A stretch of DNA of 5,810 nt from Weeksellaceae bacterium (GCA_022701475.1 JAKOOI010000484.1:1-5810); one strand, 5' to 3'; shown: positions 1-5,588, counted from the first letter of the stretch. A program made the numbers and translations. The notes: generated by a model not told the origin, from the letters alone.

Positions 1-928
1 CCACACCGGAACTGCCTTTACGGAACAATGCAGATACTGATTCCCATGCCGGATCTTTGGGATCAAAGAAACTTTTGAGGTACGCCAGCGTCACCAGCTG
101 CACCGCTTTTACTTTTTCAGGATCTTCATCCGTAGTCTCGGTGACCAGGTCTCCGGAAATACCGCCCAGCATGTGTTCGCCGTTATACACAATAGCCAGT
201 GCATCGGCTCCGGGGCTTAAAAAATAGGCATCCGTAAACCATTCCGGGCCCATCGTGGTAAGCGGAGAAAAGTCGTTATCTCCCGCAACCACGAGTGCCG
301 GTGTCCGCATGCTGCCGTAATCCTGGTTCAGGTAAGGCAGATGCTCTTTTGCAAAATCACTGAGGGCATCACCACCTCTTCCGCCGGCAGACAACAATAT
401 GCCTGCTTTGATCCGGGGATCATAAAAATCCGTCCCGGAACTGCCATCCGCTGCAACCGTGCGTGCCCCCAGCAGCATACTGGTGGTATGCCCTCCGAAA
501 GAGTGGCCTGCTGCGGCAATGCGGTCTTTTGCCATACGGCCCCGAAGTCCCGGAACTGCATTTTCAATATCCTGCAGCTGATCCATGATCTGCTGGACGT
601 CATGGATCCTGATCTTCCAGATCTCATTTTTGTAAGGAAGTTCATCAAAACGGCCCAGCCTCCGGGAGTCGGGATAGGTAGCCTGGATGACCACAAATCC
701 ATGCGAAGCCCAATACTGAGCCAAGGGCGCATATCCGTCCATGGAATTCCCGAAACCATGGGAGAAAATAATAACCGGCAGACCGGTGCCCGTTACAGGA
801 GCGGATACTTTCACCTGTAACGGGTTTGGCCTTCCTGCAGAAGAAAGGGTAACCGGGCTTAAGGTGATCACCGGTACTGCCTTTCCGGAAATGTTTTCAT
901 AGTTGGCCTGAATCGATTGCTGAGTCAT
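1..928 (-). CDS. Alpha/beta hydrolase, chlorophyllase/dienelactone hydrolase type (3' end beyond window)
   Basis: The reading frame starts MTQQSIQANYENISG at 928 and stays open to the left edge (309 codons), so only the C-terminal end is missing. Visible landmarks are the oxyanion-region motif HGFG (residues 57-60), the nucleophile elbow GHSFGG with Ser143, the strand-end acid in AGDND (Asp217 or Asp219), and a late histidine in NGEHMLGG (His252). Together these give a complete Ser-Asp-His triad in the expected order. The HGFG block followed by a conserved Tyr and 'ASHGFVV' is typical of the chlorophyllase / bacterial polyester-hydrolase-like branch of the superfamily, which cleaves carboxylic esters; the substrate cannot be read from the sequence. 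There is no signal peptide or lipobox, so a cytoplasmic location is inferred. The gene is divergent from the HxlR regulator and shares a 103-base promoter region with it, which suggests it is a regulatory target. The family call is firm; the specific activity is open. Confidence 0.9.
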   Translation of the reverse strand, partial: MTQQSIQANYENISGKAVPVITLSPVTLSSAGRPNPLQVKVSAPVTGTGLPVIIFSHGFGNSMDGYAPLAQYWASHGFVVIQATYPDSRRLGRFDELPYKNEIWKIRIHDVQQIMDQLQDIENAVPGLRGRMAKDRIAAAGHSFGGHTTSMLLGARTVAADGSSGTDFYDPRIKAGILLSAGGRGGDALSDFAKEHLPYLNQDYGSMRTPALVVAGDNDFSPLTTMGPEWFTDAYFLSPGADALAIVYNGEHMLGGISGDLVTETTDEDPEKVKAVQLVTLAYLKSFFDPKDPAWESVSALFRKGSSGV

Positions 929-947
929 ATTGTTTCTTTTAGTCTGA

Positions 948-955
948 CAAAATTA
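948..955 (-). promoter_or_regulatory. Bacteroidota -7 promoter element for the hydrolase
   Basis: Read on the minus strand this is TAATTTTG, a full match to the TAnnTTTG consensus, 19 bases upstream of the hydrolase ATG. No clear TTG -33 element is present at the usual spacing, which would fit a regulated promoter. Confidence 0.55.
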
Positions 956-982
956 GGTTTTAAAAATACTGTTCCGGAGATC

Positions 983-1000
983 GGTTCCCTCAGGGAAACC
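983..1000. promoter_or_regulatory. Imperfect inverted repeat between divergent promoters; candidate HxlR operator
   Basis: GGTTCCCT and AGGGAAACC face each other across a single C, with one extra A in the right arm. The element lies between the -7 boxes of the hydrolase (948-955) and the HxlR gene (1003-1010), ending two bases upstream of the latter, so a bound protein would overlap RNA polymerase at the regulator's promoter. HxlR proteins are dimers that often bind dyad sites in divergent promoters. Assignment to this regulator is inferred from position only. Confidence 0.4.
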
Positions 1001-1002
1001 GT

Positions 1003-1010
1003 TATCTTTG
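1003..1010 (+). promoter_or_regulatory. Bacteroidota -7 promoter element for the HxlR gene
   Basis: TATCTTTG matches TAnnTTTG exactly and ends 21 bases before the chosen ATG at 1032. Transcription would begin near 1017, which argues against the upstream in-frame TTG at 1008 as the true start because that codon would lie within the promoter. Confidence 0.6.
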
Positions 1011-1031
1011 TTAGTAAGGAAAAGAAAACGT

Positions 1032-1406
1032 ATGTCAGAAAAAAACCAGCCTCGTCATCCGGGAGATTGCATTCCCCACCTCCGGGCAATCAGCGATACC
1101 CAGTATGTACTTTCCGGGAAATGGAAAGTAGTGATTATCGGGAGCCTGTCTTTCAGCAAGAAGCGCTTTACCGAGCTCCGGAATACGCTGGAAGGAATCG
1201 GTTCAAAAATGCTGGCGAAGGAACTGCAGGAACTGGTGCGGAACGGAATTGTAAAACGGATCGCGGAGGATGGCGGCAAGCCTGTGGAATATGAACTGAC
1301 CGCCTACGGTTATTCGGTAAAACCCGTCATCGATGCCATGGCTGCCTGGGGAAAGCAGCACCGCGAACATATCGTCAGGGAAATGCGAAAAAACGATACC
1401 CGCTGA
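1032..1406 (+). CDS. HxlR-family winged-helix transcriptional regulator
   Basis: This 124-residue protein (MSEKNQPRHPGDCIPH...) has the size and layout of the HxlR family, small dimeric winged-helix DNA-binding proteins. A cysteine lies near the N-terminus (Cys13), followed by 'LSGKWKVVIIGSL' (27-39). The recognition region 'RFTELRNTLEGIGSKMLAKELQELVRNGIVKR' spans about 45-76, and the wing segment 'KPVEYELTAYG' about 83-93. The N-terminal Cys matches the position used for thiol or electrophile sensing in characterised members such as YodB and HypR, so redox or quinone sensing is possible but unproven here. ATG 1032 is chosen because a -7 element sits at 1003-1010 and an AAGGA lies at 1016-1020; an upstream TTG at 1008 is in frame but unlikely. 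The gene is divergent from the hydrolase and lies 244 bases upstream of an SDR gene, either of which may be its target. Confidence 0.9.
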   Translation: MSEKNQPRHPGDCIPHLRAISDTQYVLSGKWKVVIIGSLSFSKKRFTELRNTLEGIGSKMLAKELQELVRNGIVKRIAEDGGKPVEYELTAYGYSVKPVIDAMAAWGKQHREHIVREMRKNDTR

Positions 1407-1463
1407 AGAAAGTATCATTTACACTGATCTTCGATGCAATGATCCTCTATCAATGCTTTTTAT

Positions 1464-1492
1464 AGGCGGAGATCCTGATGGGTCTGCCGCCT
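1464..1492 (+). other. GC-rich hairpin downstream of the HxlR gene
   Basis: AGGCGGAGA (1464-1472) pairs with TCTGCCGCCT (1483-1492) with one bulged C, giving a nine-pair stem over a ten-base loop. It lies about 57 bases past the HxlR stop. No U-tract follows, so it is not a canonical intrinsic terminator; it could mark the mRNA 3' end or be incidental. The rest of 1407-1629 shows no convincing gene. Confidence 0.3.
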
Positions 1493-1629
1493 CCCCTGTT
1501 TATCATGTACTCCCTTCAAGGAACAGACTGCCGGAAATATGCTGTGAAACCGTCCGACCCACGATTCGGCTTCACATCGCCGCGATTGGGTTATCTCTAA
1601 AAGCCTGCCGATCCCGATCTTTGCTGTAT

Positions 1630-1637
1630 TAACTTTA
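1630..1637 (+). promoter_or_regulatory. Probable -7 promoter element for the first SDR gene
   Basis: TAACTTTA matches the TAnnTTTG consensus except for the last base and ends 13 bases before the SDR ATG. No TTG is found at the usual -33 distance. This suggests the SDR can be transcribed separately from the HxlR gene. Confidence 0.35.
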
Positions 1638-1650
1638 AATCATAGAAATA

Positions 1651-2424
1651 ATGCAGACCTTTGAAAATAAAACGGCCCTTGTATCGGGTGCGAATACCGG
1701 TGTGGGCTTTCAGATCGCCAAAGCACTGGTAGAAAATGGCTATAGCGTATATCTGGGTTCCCGCGATCTAAAAAAAGGGAAAGCAGCGGCTGAGCAGCTT
1801 GGAGAAACGGCTGTTGCGGTCCGGCTGGACATTACGGATACCGAATCTATCAGGAAGGCAGTTACAACCATTGAAGAAAGATCCGGATACCTGACCCTTC
1901 TGGTTAACAATGCGGCAGTTTCCCATGCGGGCGCACCGGGCCGTACCATGGAAGAAGTTTTAGATTCACAGCGTGCCGCCATTGTCCCTGTAGACGAACT
2001 GAAAACGGTCTGGGAAACCAATGTCTTCGGGACGCTTGCCCTCACGCAGGCCTGCCTGCCGCTGCTGCACAAGGCTCCGGCTGCCAGGATTGTTACGGTA
2101 TCCAGTGCCCTGGGATCACTTACCATCAACAGCAATCCCGGAAATCCGTACCGCTCCAACTTCGATGCGGTGTACGGCGCTTCAAAGACTGCCCTTAACG
2201 GAATTTTCCTGTCCCTGGCCATCGATCTGGAAAATACAGGTATCAGTGTGCACCTGGTAAGTCCGGGCTTTACGGCAACGGCACTTAATAATTTCCAGGG
2301 AACAGATTCCGTGGAAGAAGGCTCAAAGGAACCGATCCGGGTAGCCCTCGCAGAGGATCTTCCGAACGGAAGCTTTACCGGTCCCGCCCCATTCACCGGG
2401 GAAGACCATATTCTTCCCTGGTAG
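1651..2424 (+). CDS. SDR family NAD(P)-dependent oxidoreductase (complete)
   Basis: This 257-residue classical short-chain dehydrogenase/reductase has every hallmark of an active enzyme. The Rossmann dinucleotide loop is SGANTGVG (12-19), with Ser replacing the usual Thr. The adenosine-stabilising Asp60 is in 'LDIT', and NNAA is at 86-89. The active-site residues are Asn124, Ser151/Ser152, Tyr175 and Lys179 (YGASK), and the 'SPGFTAT' segment follows. Arg38 at the end of the second strand suggests NADPH preference. The protein is cytosolic and would reduce or oxidise a carbonyl/alcohol; the substrate is not predictable. The family is often annotated loosely as '3-oxoacyl-ACP reductase' or 'carbonyl reductase', but nothing here supports a fatty-acid role. 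It starts 244 bases after the HxlR gene on the same strand, and HxlR regulators commonly sit next to such reductases. No clear terminator directly follows; the nearest candidate is the inverted repeat at 2621-2698. Confidence 0.93.
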   Translation: MQTFENKTALVSGANTGVGFQIAKALVENGYSVYLGSRDLKKGKAAAEQLGETAVAVRLDITDTESIRKAVTTIEERSGYLTLLVNNAAVSHAGAPGRTMEEVLDSQRAAIVPVDELKTVWETNVFGTLALTQACLPLLHKAPAARIVTVSSALGSLTINSNPGNPYRSNFDAVYGASKTALNGIFLSLAIDLENTGISVHLVSPGFTATALNNFQGTDSVEEGSKEPIRVALAEDLPNGSFTGPAPFTGEDHILPW

Positions 2425-2620
2425 GATATGCCGCTCCGCAGGTGTCCGGTTTGTATGTTAAAAGCAGGCGGATTATGTTTCTCACGGGATCTGAGTATTT
2501 ATTCAGATGTGTTGTGACCATGTGTACATCGAAAGTGAGAATAGATCCGTGAGCTGGGTTCTGAAATATAGTGACGGAAAGTCTACTGATCTTGCACGTA
2601 TGGTTAAGGGAGCAAAGTAC

Positions 2621-2698
2621 GGCGGCAAAGCCGAGATGAAGCAGGCAGACCATGCGCACGATTCATCAGATCAGCCTGCTCATCTTTTCTTTGCTGCC
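2621..2698 (+). terminator. 78-base imperfect inverted repeat with U-rich bulge; possible terminator or structured RNA
   Basis: The arms 2621-2646 and 2674-2698 are complementary at 21 of 26 aligned positions. The outer stem GGCGGCAAAG pairs with CTTTGCTGCC (one G-T pair). The inner stem GATGAAGCAGGC pairs with GCCTGCTCATC (one bulged A). The loop is 27 bases. On the plus strand the inner stem is followed at once by TTTTCTTT, like an intrinsic terminator, although the downstream outer arm is unusual for one. It lies about 200 bases past the SDR stop, so it may end that transcript or a small RNA, or be a relic of a small repeat element. Confidence 0.4.
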
Positions 2699-2740
2699 TG
2701 ACTCAGGCATCAGTAAAAAGAATCGTTGTTTCTGAAAATT

Positions 2741-2784
2741 CAGCAGATTGCTACAAAAAATCCGCTTGATCTGCTGATCTGCCG
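2741..2784. repeat. ATCTGC-rich patch with an inverted repeat; possible degenerate dispersed repeat
   Basis: CAGCAGAT (2741-2748) is the inverse of ATCTGCTG (2769-2776), around an A-rich middle. The words AATCCGC, GATCTGC and GATCTGC follow each other at 8-10 base intervals. Short intergenic repeats built from AATCTGC/GATCTGC-type words are, from memory, common in Bacteroidota genomes, and this patch resembles a worn copy. Copy number elsewhere cannot be judged from this window. Confidence 0.3.
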
Positions 2785-2801
2785 GCACTTATTCTTCTAT
2801 C

Positions 2802-2833
2802 AAATCATCCGCTGGTTTTTGCTGATTTTTTTT
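2802..2833 (+). terminator. Weak hairpin followed by an eight-T run
   Basis: AAATCA (2802-2807) pairs with TGATTT (2823-2828), and the second arm runs into a T tract ending at 2833. The stem is only six pairs and AT-rich with a 15-base loop, so termination activity is doubtful; it may simply be part of the neighbouring repetitive patch. Confidence 0.2.
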
Positions 2834-2956
2834 ATCGCGTAAATAAAATGAAAACCTGCATCTGAAAAGCCAGCAGCAGAATAAAGGACCGGTAGGTCTT
2901 CAGGATTTACAAGCTGTTGTTGTTGTGATTTCCGTATCCGCTAATCCAAGGAGCAT

Positions 2957-2987
2957 TTGACAACCGTATAAATTTAAAGTATCTTTA
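2957..2987 (+). promoter_or_regulatory. Bacteroidota promoter for the AraC-type regulator
   Basis: A TTG -33 element (2957-2959, within TTGACA) is separated by 20 bases from TATCTTTA (2980-2987), which differs from TAnnTTTG only at the last base. Spacing and composition fit the phylum's primary-sigma promoter. Transcription would start near 2994, leaving a leader of about 33 bases before the ATG at 3027. Confidence 0.6.
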
Positions 2988-3026
2988 TCTGCAAAAAGAC
3001 TGTTACACTTTTTATACATTGATAAG

Positions 3027-3959
3027 ATGAAAGCTAAAGAGGATAAGCTGGTTAGATTTATCTCCATATCGGAAAGCCATCAGGCATTCGGGCTGCCGGC
3101 ACCGCAGCACCCGCTGATCAGCCTTGTGCATTTCAACAGGGACAATCCGTTCAACACTTCGATGGCTCCGATCTACGATGTCCTGAGTTTTTATAAAATC
3201 ACTTTTATCACCCGCAATAAAGGAAGGCTGAAGTACGGCCGGAATTATTATGACTATGACGAAGGCAGCATGCTGTTCCTGGCGCCGAACCAACTGGTGG
3301 GAAGTACGGATTACAACAGCGAAACCTACTGTTATATTTTACTGATCCACCCTGATTTCCTGCTCGGCCATCCCATTGCCGGGAAAATAAAGTGGTACGG
3401 TTATTTTTCATATGCTTCCCATGAGGCGCTCCACCTTTCGGAACCTGAAAGGGAAGTCATTCTTTCGGTTTTCAGGATCATGGAACAGGAACTCAACAGC
3501 CGGGTGGATGAGTTCAGCCAGGAAGTGGTGATTGCCCAGCTTGAGCTGCTGCTGAGCTATGTAAACAGGTTCTACAAGCGGCAGTTTATTACCCGGAAGA
3601 CTGCCGGCAACGATATTCTTCAGAAAGCCGAAAGCATTTTAGACGATTACATCAACCACCGGGAAACCCTTCGCCATGGTTTCCCCACGGTACAATACCT
3701 GTCGGACAAACTGAATATTTCATCCGGATACTTAAGTGATATGCTGCGCTCCCTCATCGGCCAGAATGCCCGGCAGTACATCCGCAGCAAGATCATTGAA
3801 AAAGCAAAGGAACTGCTTACCGGTACCGGCCTTACGGTTGCCGAAATTGCCTATGAACTGGGATTTGAACATCCGCAGTCATTCAGTAAGATGTTCAGGC
3901 TCCGGACCGGCCTTTCCCCGGTAGAATTCCGGAATTCCTATGATCAACGGGAACTTTAG
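3027..3959 (+). CDS. AraC-family transcriptional regulator
   Basis: This 310-residue protein has an N-terminal sensor region (about 1-190) and a C-terminal AraC-type DNA-binding domain. The N-terminal part, with 'YDVLSFYKITFITRNKGRLKYGRNYYDYDEGSMLFLAPNQ' near residues 49-90, reads like the beta-rich cupin-like sensor of AraC proteins. The DNA-binding domain (about 205-305) has the expected pair of helix-turn-helices: 'VQYLSDKLNISSGYLSDMLRSL' (222-243) and 'TVAEIAYELGFEHPQSFSKMFR' (270-291), then 'GLSPVEFR'. The effector is unknown. In Bacteroidota such proteins are usually activators of nearby reductase or efflux genes. The start at 3027 follows a good promoter and has no strong Shine-Dalgarno. 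The second SDR at 5639, with AraC-like direct repeats in its promoter, is a possible target, although two genes intervene. No terminator is obvious after the stop. Confidence 0.93.
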   Translation: MKAKEDKLVRFISISESHQAFGLPAPQHPLISLVHFNRDNPFNTSMAPIYDVLSFYKITFITRNKGRLKYGRNYYDYDEGSMLFLAPNQLVGSTDYNSETYCYILLIHPDFLLGHPIAGKIKWYGYFSYASHEALHLSEPEREVILSVFRIMEQELNSRVDEFSQEVVIAQLELLLSYVNRFYKRQFITRKTAGNDILQKAESILDDYINHRETLRHGFPTVQYLSDKLNISSGYLSDMLRSLIGQNARQYIRSKIIEKAKELLTGTGLTVAEIAYELGFEHPQSFSKMFRLRTGLSPVEFRNSYDQREL

Positions 3960-3998
3960 CGCCTGCAGAATGGCGACTCCGCAAGTTTTTCACATTGA

Positions 3999-4015
3999 CC
4001 GGACTGTCCGTCCGG
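3999..4015. other. Perfect short inverted repeat between the AraC-type and Crp-type genes
   Basis: CCGGAC and GTCCGG form six perfect pairs around TGTCC, about 40 bases after the AraC-type stop. No T-run follows on the plus strand, so it is not a standard intrinsic terminator. A mark of the transcript end or a protein-binding dyad upstream of the Crp-type promoter are both possible. Confidence 0.3.
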
Positions 4016-4094
4016 CGGTACACGTGCCGGCCGCCTGCTTTCTCTTAACAGAATAGTGGGAAATAAACCTGGACATCTGTATGCAGCAATGATC

Positions 4095-4102
4095 TACTTT
4101 TC
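4095..4102 (+). promoter_or_regulatory. Probable -7 promoter element for the Crp/Fnr-type gene
   Basis: TACTTTTC matches TAnnTTTG at all fixed positions but the last and ends 13 bases upstream of the ATG at 4116. No TTG is found at -33, so the assignment is tentative; a very short leader is implied. Confidence 0.35.
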
Positions 4103-4115
4103 ATAACTTGCTGAC

Positions 4116-4703
4116 ATGAACAGCCCCCAGTTTCCCGCAGCAACGGATTTTTCAGGTTTTGCCGCCTCTCTTTCTTTTCTCGAAAGCGAAGAAAAAGGTG
4201 TTCTCGAATCGAAACTTTATGAAAAGAAATACAGGAAAGGGGAACTGATCCTGGAAGCAGGCACGGTCTGTAACCGTATTTATTTTGTTGACATCGGCCT
4301 GGTAAAAACGTTCTTTTATACGGATACCCGTGAATTTATCATGCGGTTTTTTCCGGAAGGGCATATGTTTACCGTTCTCGACAGCTTCTTACTTCAGCAG
4401 CCCTCCTCCTGTTCCGTGCTGGCACTTGAAGACTGTGCTGTTACCTGCCTGAACCATGATGACCTGGAAATGCTCTGCCGGCGGTACCACGCTATCGAAA
4501 CGTTTTACCGGAAACTCCTTTCGCTGGCAGCAGTGAATATGATGGACCGTATTGTCGGTACACTGGAGGAAAAAGGCCGGGTGGCCTACCGGAAATTCCT
4601 CAGAGAAAACCGGGCGCTGCTGCAGCGGATCAGCCTGGCCGATCTGGCTTCTTACCTGGGAATCACGCAGGTTTCCTTAAGCAGGATCAGGGCCGGGAAA
4701 TAG
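4116..4703 (+). CDS. Crp/Fnr-superfamily transcriptional regulator
   Basis: This 195-residue protein has the length usual for Bacteroidota Crp/Fnr-like regulators. The N-terminal beta-roll (about 15-115) includes 'YRKGELILEAGTVCNRIYFVDIGLVKTFF' (39-67), the classic entry to the cyclic-nucleotide-binding fold. A dimerisation helix follows at about 125-155, and a C-terminal HTH, 'SLADLASYLGITQVSLSRIRAGK', covers 173-195. The segment that should be the phosphate-binding cassette (about 78-101, 'FFPEGHMFTVLDSFLLQQPSSCSVL') lacks the consensus GE(L/I)A and the phosphate-binding Arg, so cAMP binding is unlikely. There is no N-terminal cysteine cluster as in FNR, so no Fe-S sensing is predicted. The ligand, if any, is unknown. 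It lies 64 bases upstream of the HXXEE membrane-protein gene on the same strand, probably co-transcribed or regulating it. Confidence 0.92.
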   Translation: MNSPQFPAATDFSGFAASLSFLESEEKGVLESKLYEKKYRKGELILEAGTVCNRIYFVDIGLVKTFFYTDTREFIMRFFPEGHMFTVLDSFLLQQPSSCSVLALEDCAVTCLNHDDLEMLCRRYHAIETFYRKLLSLAAVNMMDRIVGTLEEKGRVAYRKFLRENRALLQRISLADLASYLGITQVSLSRIRAGK

Positions 4704-4706
4704 CTT

Positions 4707-4722
4707 TTTATCATTTGATAAA
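4707..4722. promoter_or_regulatory. Palindrome TTTATCA-TT-TGATAAA; candidate regulator-binding site
   Basis: Seven-base perfect arms flank a two-base centre, starting three bases after the Crp-type stop codon and 45 bases before the HXXEE gene's ATG. It resembles a dimeric regulator operator in size, and its TGATA/TATCA core is reminiscent of, but not identical to, the FNR-type TTGAT-N4-ATCAA. The stretch TATCATTTG also approximates a -7 element with one extra spacer base, so the site may overlap a promoter for the HXXEE gene. A weak RNA hairpin is the alternative reading. Confidence 0.4.
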
Positions 4723-4767
4723 TGCAGGATCCCGGAGGCGGCGTACCTTCGGATCAAATCCATTTTT

Positions 4768-5424
4768 ATGAAAAACACGTTATCATTCTCCCGGAAATCA
4801 AGCTTTCTCGCAGCCTGCATTTTTACAATCACTGCTCCGGTAATGGGATATCTGTCGATCGGTCTTGCCCCCGTTGTCATTGTCGGGGGATCAGCATTGG
4901 CGGGACTGATCTGCTGGTCCTGCACCTACCTGAGAAATCCGGTGGAACCGCGTATTATCCTTCCGCTCTTTCTCCTTACCGTGGCCGGCCTTCAGATCCA
5001 CATTGTCGAGGAATACCTGATGGGATTTGCACCGGCCATGAGCAGGCTCTTCGGAATCCCGTGGAGTGAAAGGAGTTTCCTGATGGTCTTTGCACTGATC
5101 GGTCCGGTGATCTATACCTTCACTTCCCTTGGACTGTACTATAAAATTCCGATCTCGGGGTTTGTGGCCTGGTTTATATTCATCGGTCCCGGAGTGGCAG
5201 AGTTTACCCATTTTATTTTTCCGCTGATGGTTCCCGAACTGCTCCCGCATGATCCGCATCTGATGACAGCAACCATTGAAGGTACCCGGATTCCGGGGAT
5301 GCCGAATTTTTATTTCAGGACCACAGGACGGTATTATTTTCCGGGCCTGTGGACGGCCGTTCTGCCGATGATCCCGGGGTGCCTGGCGATTTACCGTCTG
5401 CTGATCAGAAAGATGATCAAATAA
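4768..5424 (+). CDS. HXXEE-domain integral membrane protein of unknown function
   Basis: This 218-residue, very hydrophobic protein has five or six predicted membrane segments by eye, near 13-31, 34-53, 63-80, 103-124, 131-153 and 194-213. It carries the three marks of the HXXEE family: HIVEE (His78, Glu81, Glu82), a second conserved histidine in 'AEFTHF' (His148), and a YXPG motif (Tyr190-Phe-Pro-Gly193). The family has no established function. The clustered His/Glu residues in membrane segments have led to suggestions of a metal-dependent or catalytic role, which remains unproven. It would sit in the inner membrane. The gene starts 64 bases after the Crp/Fnr-type gene with no Shine-Dalgarno, and the palindrome at 4707-4722 lies in the gap, so regulation by that neighbour is a reasonable inference. 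The weak hairpin and T-run at 5439-5460 may terminate it. Confidence 0.85.
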   Translation: MKNTLSFSRKSSFLAACIFTITAPVMGYLSIGLAPVVIVGGSALAGLICWSCTYLRNPVEPRIILPLFLLTVAGLQIHIVEEYLMGFAPAMSRLFGIPWSERSFLMVFALIGPVIYTFTSLGLYYKIPISGFVAWFIFIGPGVAEFTHFIFPLMVPELLPHDPHLMTATIEGTRIPGMPNFYFRTTGRYYFPGLWTAVLPMIPGCLAIYRLLIRKMIK

Positions 5425-5438
5425 ATCGAAGGAAAGCG

Positions 5439-5460
5439 GCCGGCCATACGGTCCTTTTTT
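5439..5460 (+). terminator. Weak intrinsic-terminator candidate after the HXXEE gene
   Basis: GGCC, loop ATAC and GGTC form a four-pair stem (one G-T pair) followed closely by six T residues ending at 5460. The stem is short, so it is a weak terminator at best, but position and T-run fit the end of the HXXEE transcript. A further TGCAAA/TTTGCA pair (5460-5465 and 5479-5484) lies just downstream. Confidence 0.35.
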
Positions 5461-5554
5461 GCAAATGCACTCCGACACTTTGCAGACAGAAAGCTAATGC
5501 TGAAAAAACAGCAGGAAGATCAGGCCAGTGATCTGCATTCATTTTACCATACTT

Positions 5555-5588
5555 CCATTTTGGCTTCGATATTTACCATTTTGGCTTC
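5555..5588 (+). promoter_or_regulatory. Two 13-base direct repeats 21 bases apart; candidate AraC-type activator site
   Basis: CCATTTTGGCTTC occurs at 5555-5567 and again, identically, at 5576-5588, a start-to-start distance of 21 bases or about two helical turns. The second copy ends 21 bases before the perfect -7 element at 5610-5617, so it overlaps or abuts the -33 region, where no properly spaced TTG exists. Tandem direct sites at this spacing next to a weak promoter are the classic arrangement for AraC-family activators, as at araI1-I2. A partial match, TTTACCAT, at 5543-5550 also recurs at 5572-5579. Which regulator binds is unknown. Confidence 0.6.

Larger units (their letters stand above)
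2425..3026. other. About 600-base stretch without a convincing gene
   Basis: I see no reading frame here with recognisable protein features. Short open frames on both strands (2507-2701 plus, 2393-2659 minus) lack promoters, ribosome-binding context and family motifs. The stretch holds a long imperfect inverted repeat (2621-2698), an AT-rich ATCTGC-containing repetitive patch (about 2741-2833) and the AraC-type gene's promoter (2957-2987). It could also contain decayed coding sequence or a small RNA ending at the inverted repeat, but nothing establishes that. Confidence 0.6.

Noticed and set aside
341..820. 159-codon plus-strand open frame
   Set aside because: It lies antisense to the hydrolase, whose frame shows an intact catalytic triad; the antisense translation has no family features.
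1561..1572. Possible further copy of the CCATTTTGGCTTC motif upstream of the first SDR
   Set aside because: Only about 9 of 12 positions agree (it shares GGCTTC), there is no 21-base partner, and it lies too far from the -7 element at 1630.
1333..1632. 99-codon plus-strand open frame after the HxlR gene
   Set aside because: It begins inside the HxlR gene in another frame, shows no recognisable motif and runs up to the SDR promoter.
1740..2396. 218-codon minus-strand open frame
   Set aside because: It is an antisense shadow of the SDR at 1651-2424, which has all catalytic motifs on the plus strand.
2393..2659. 88-codon minus-strand open frame
   Set aside because: It overlaps the SDR 3' end and the inverted repeat, with no motif or promoter.
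2507..2701. 64-codon plus-strand open frame in the large gap
   Set aside because: There is no promoter or ribosome-binding context, it overlaps the long inverted repeat, and the composition does not look like a conserved small protein; it cannot be fully excluded.
4891..5478. 195-codon minus-strand open frame
   Set aside because: It is antisense to the HXXEE membrane protein; its highly charged translation is the expected complement of a hydrophobic gene.
5543..5588. Possible CRISPR-like or microsatellite array
   Set aside because: There are only two full repeat units of 13 bases with an 8-base gap, far from CRISPR geometry; a regulator site explains it better.
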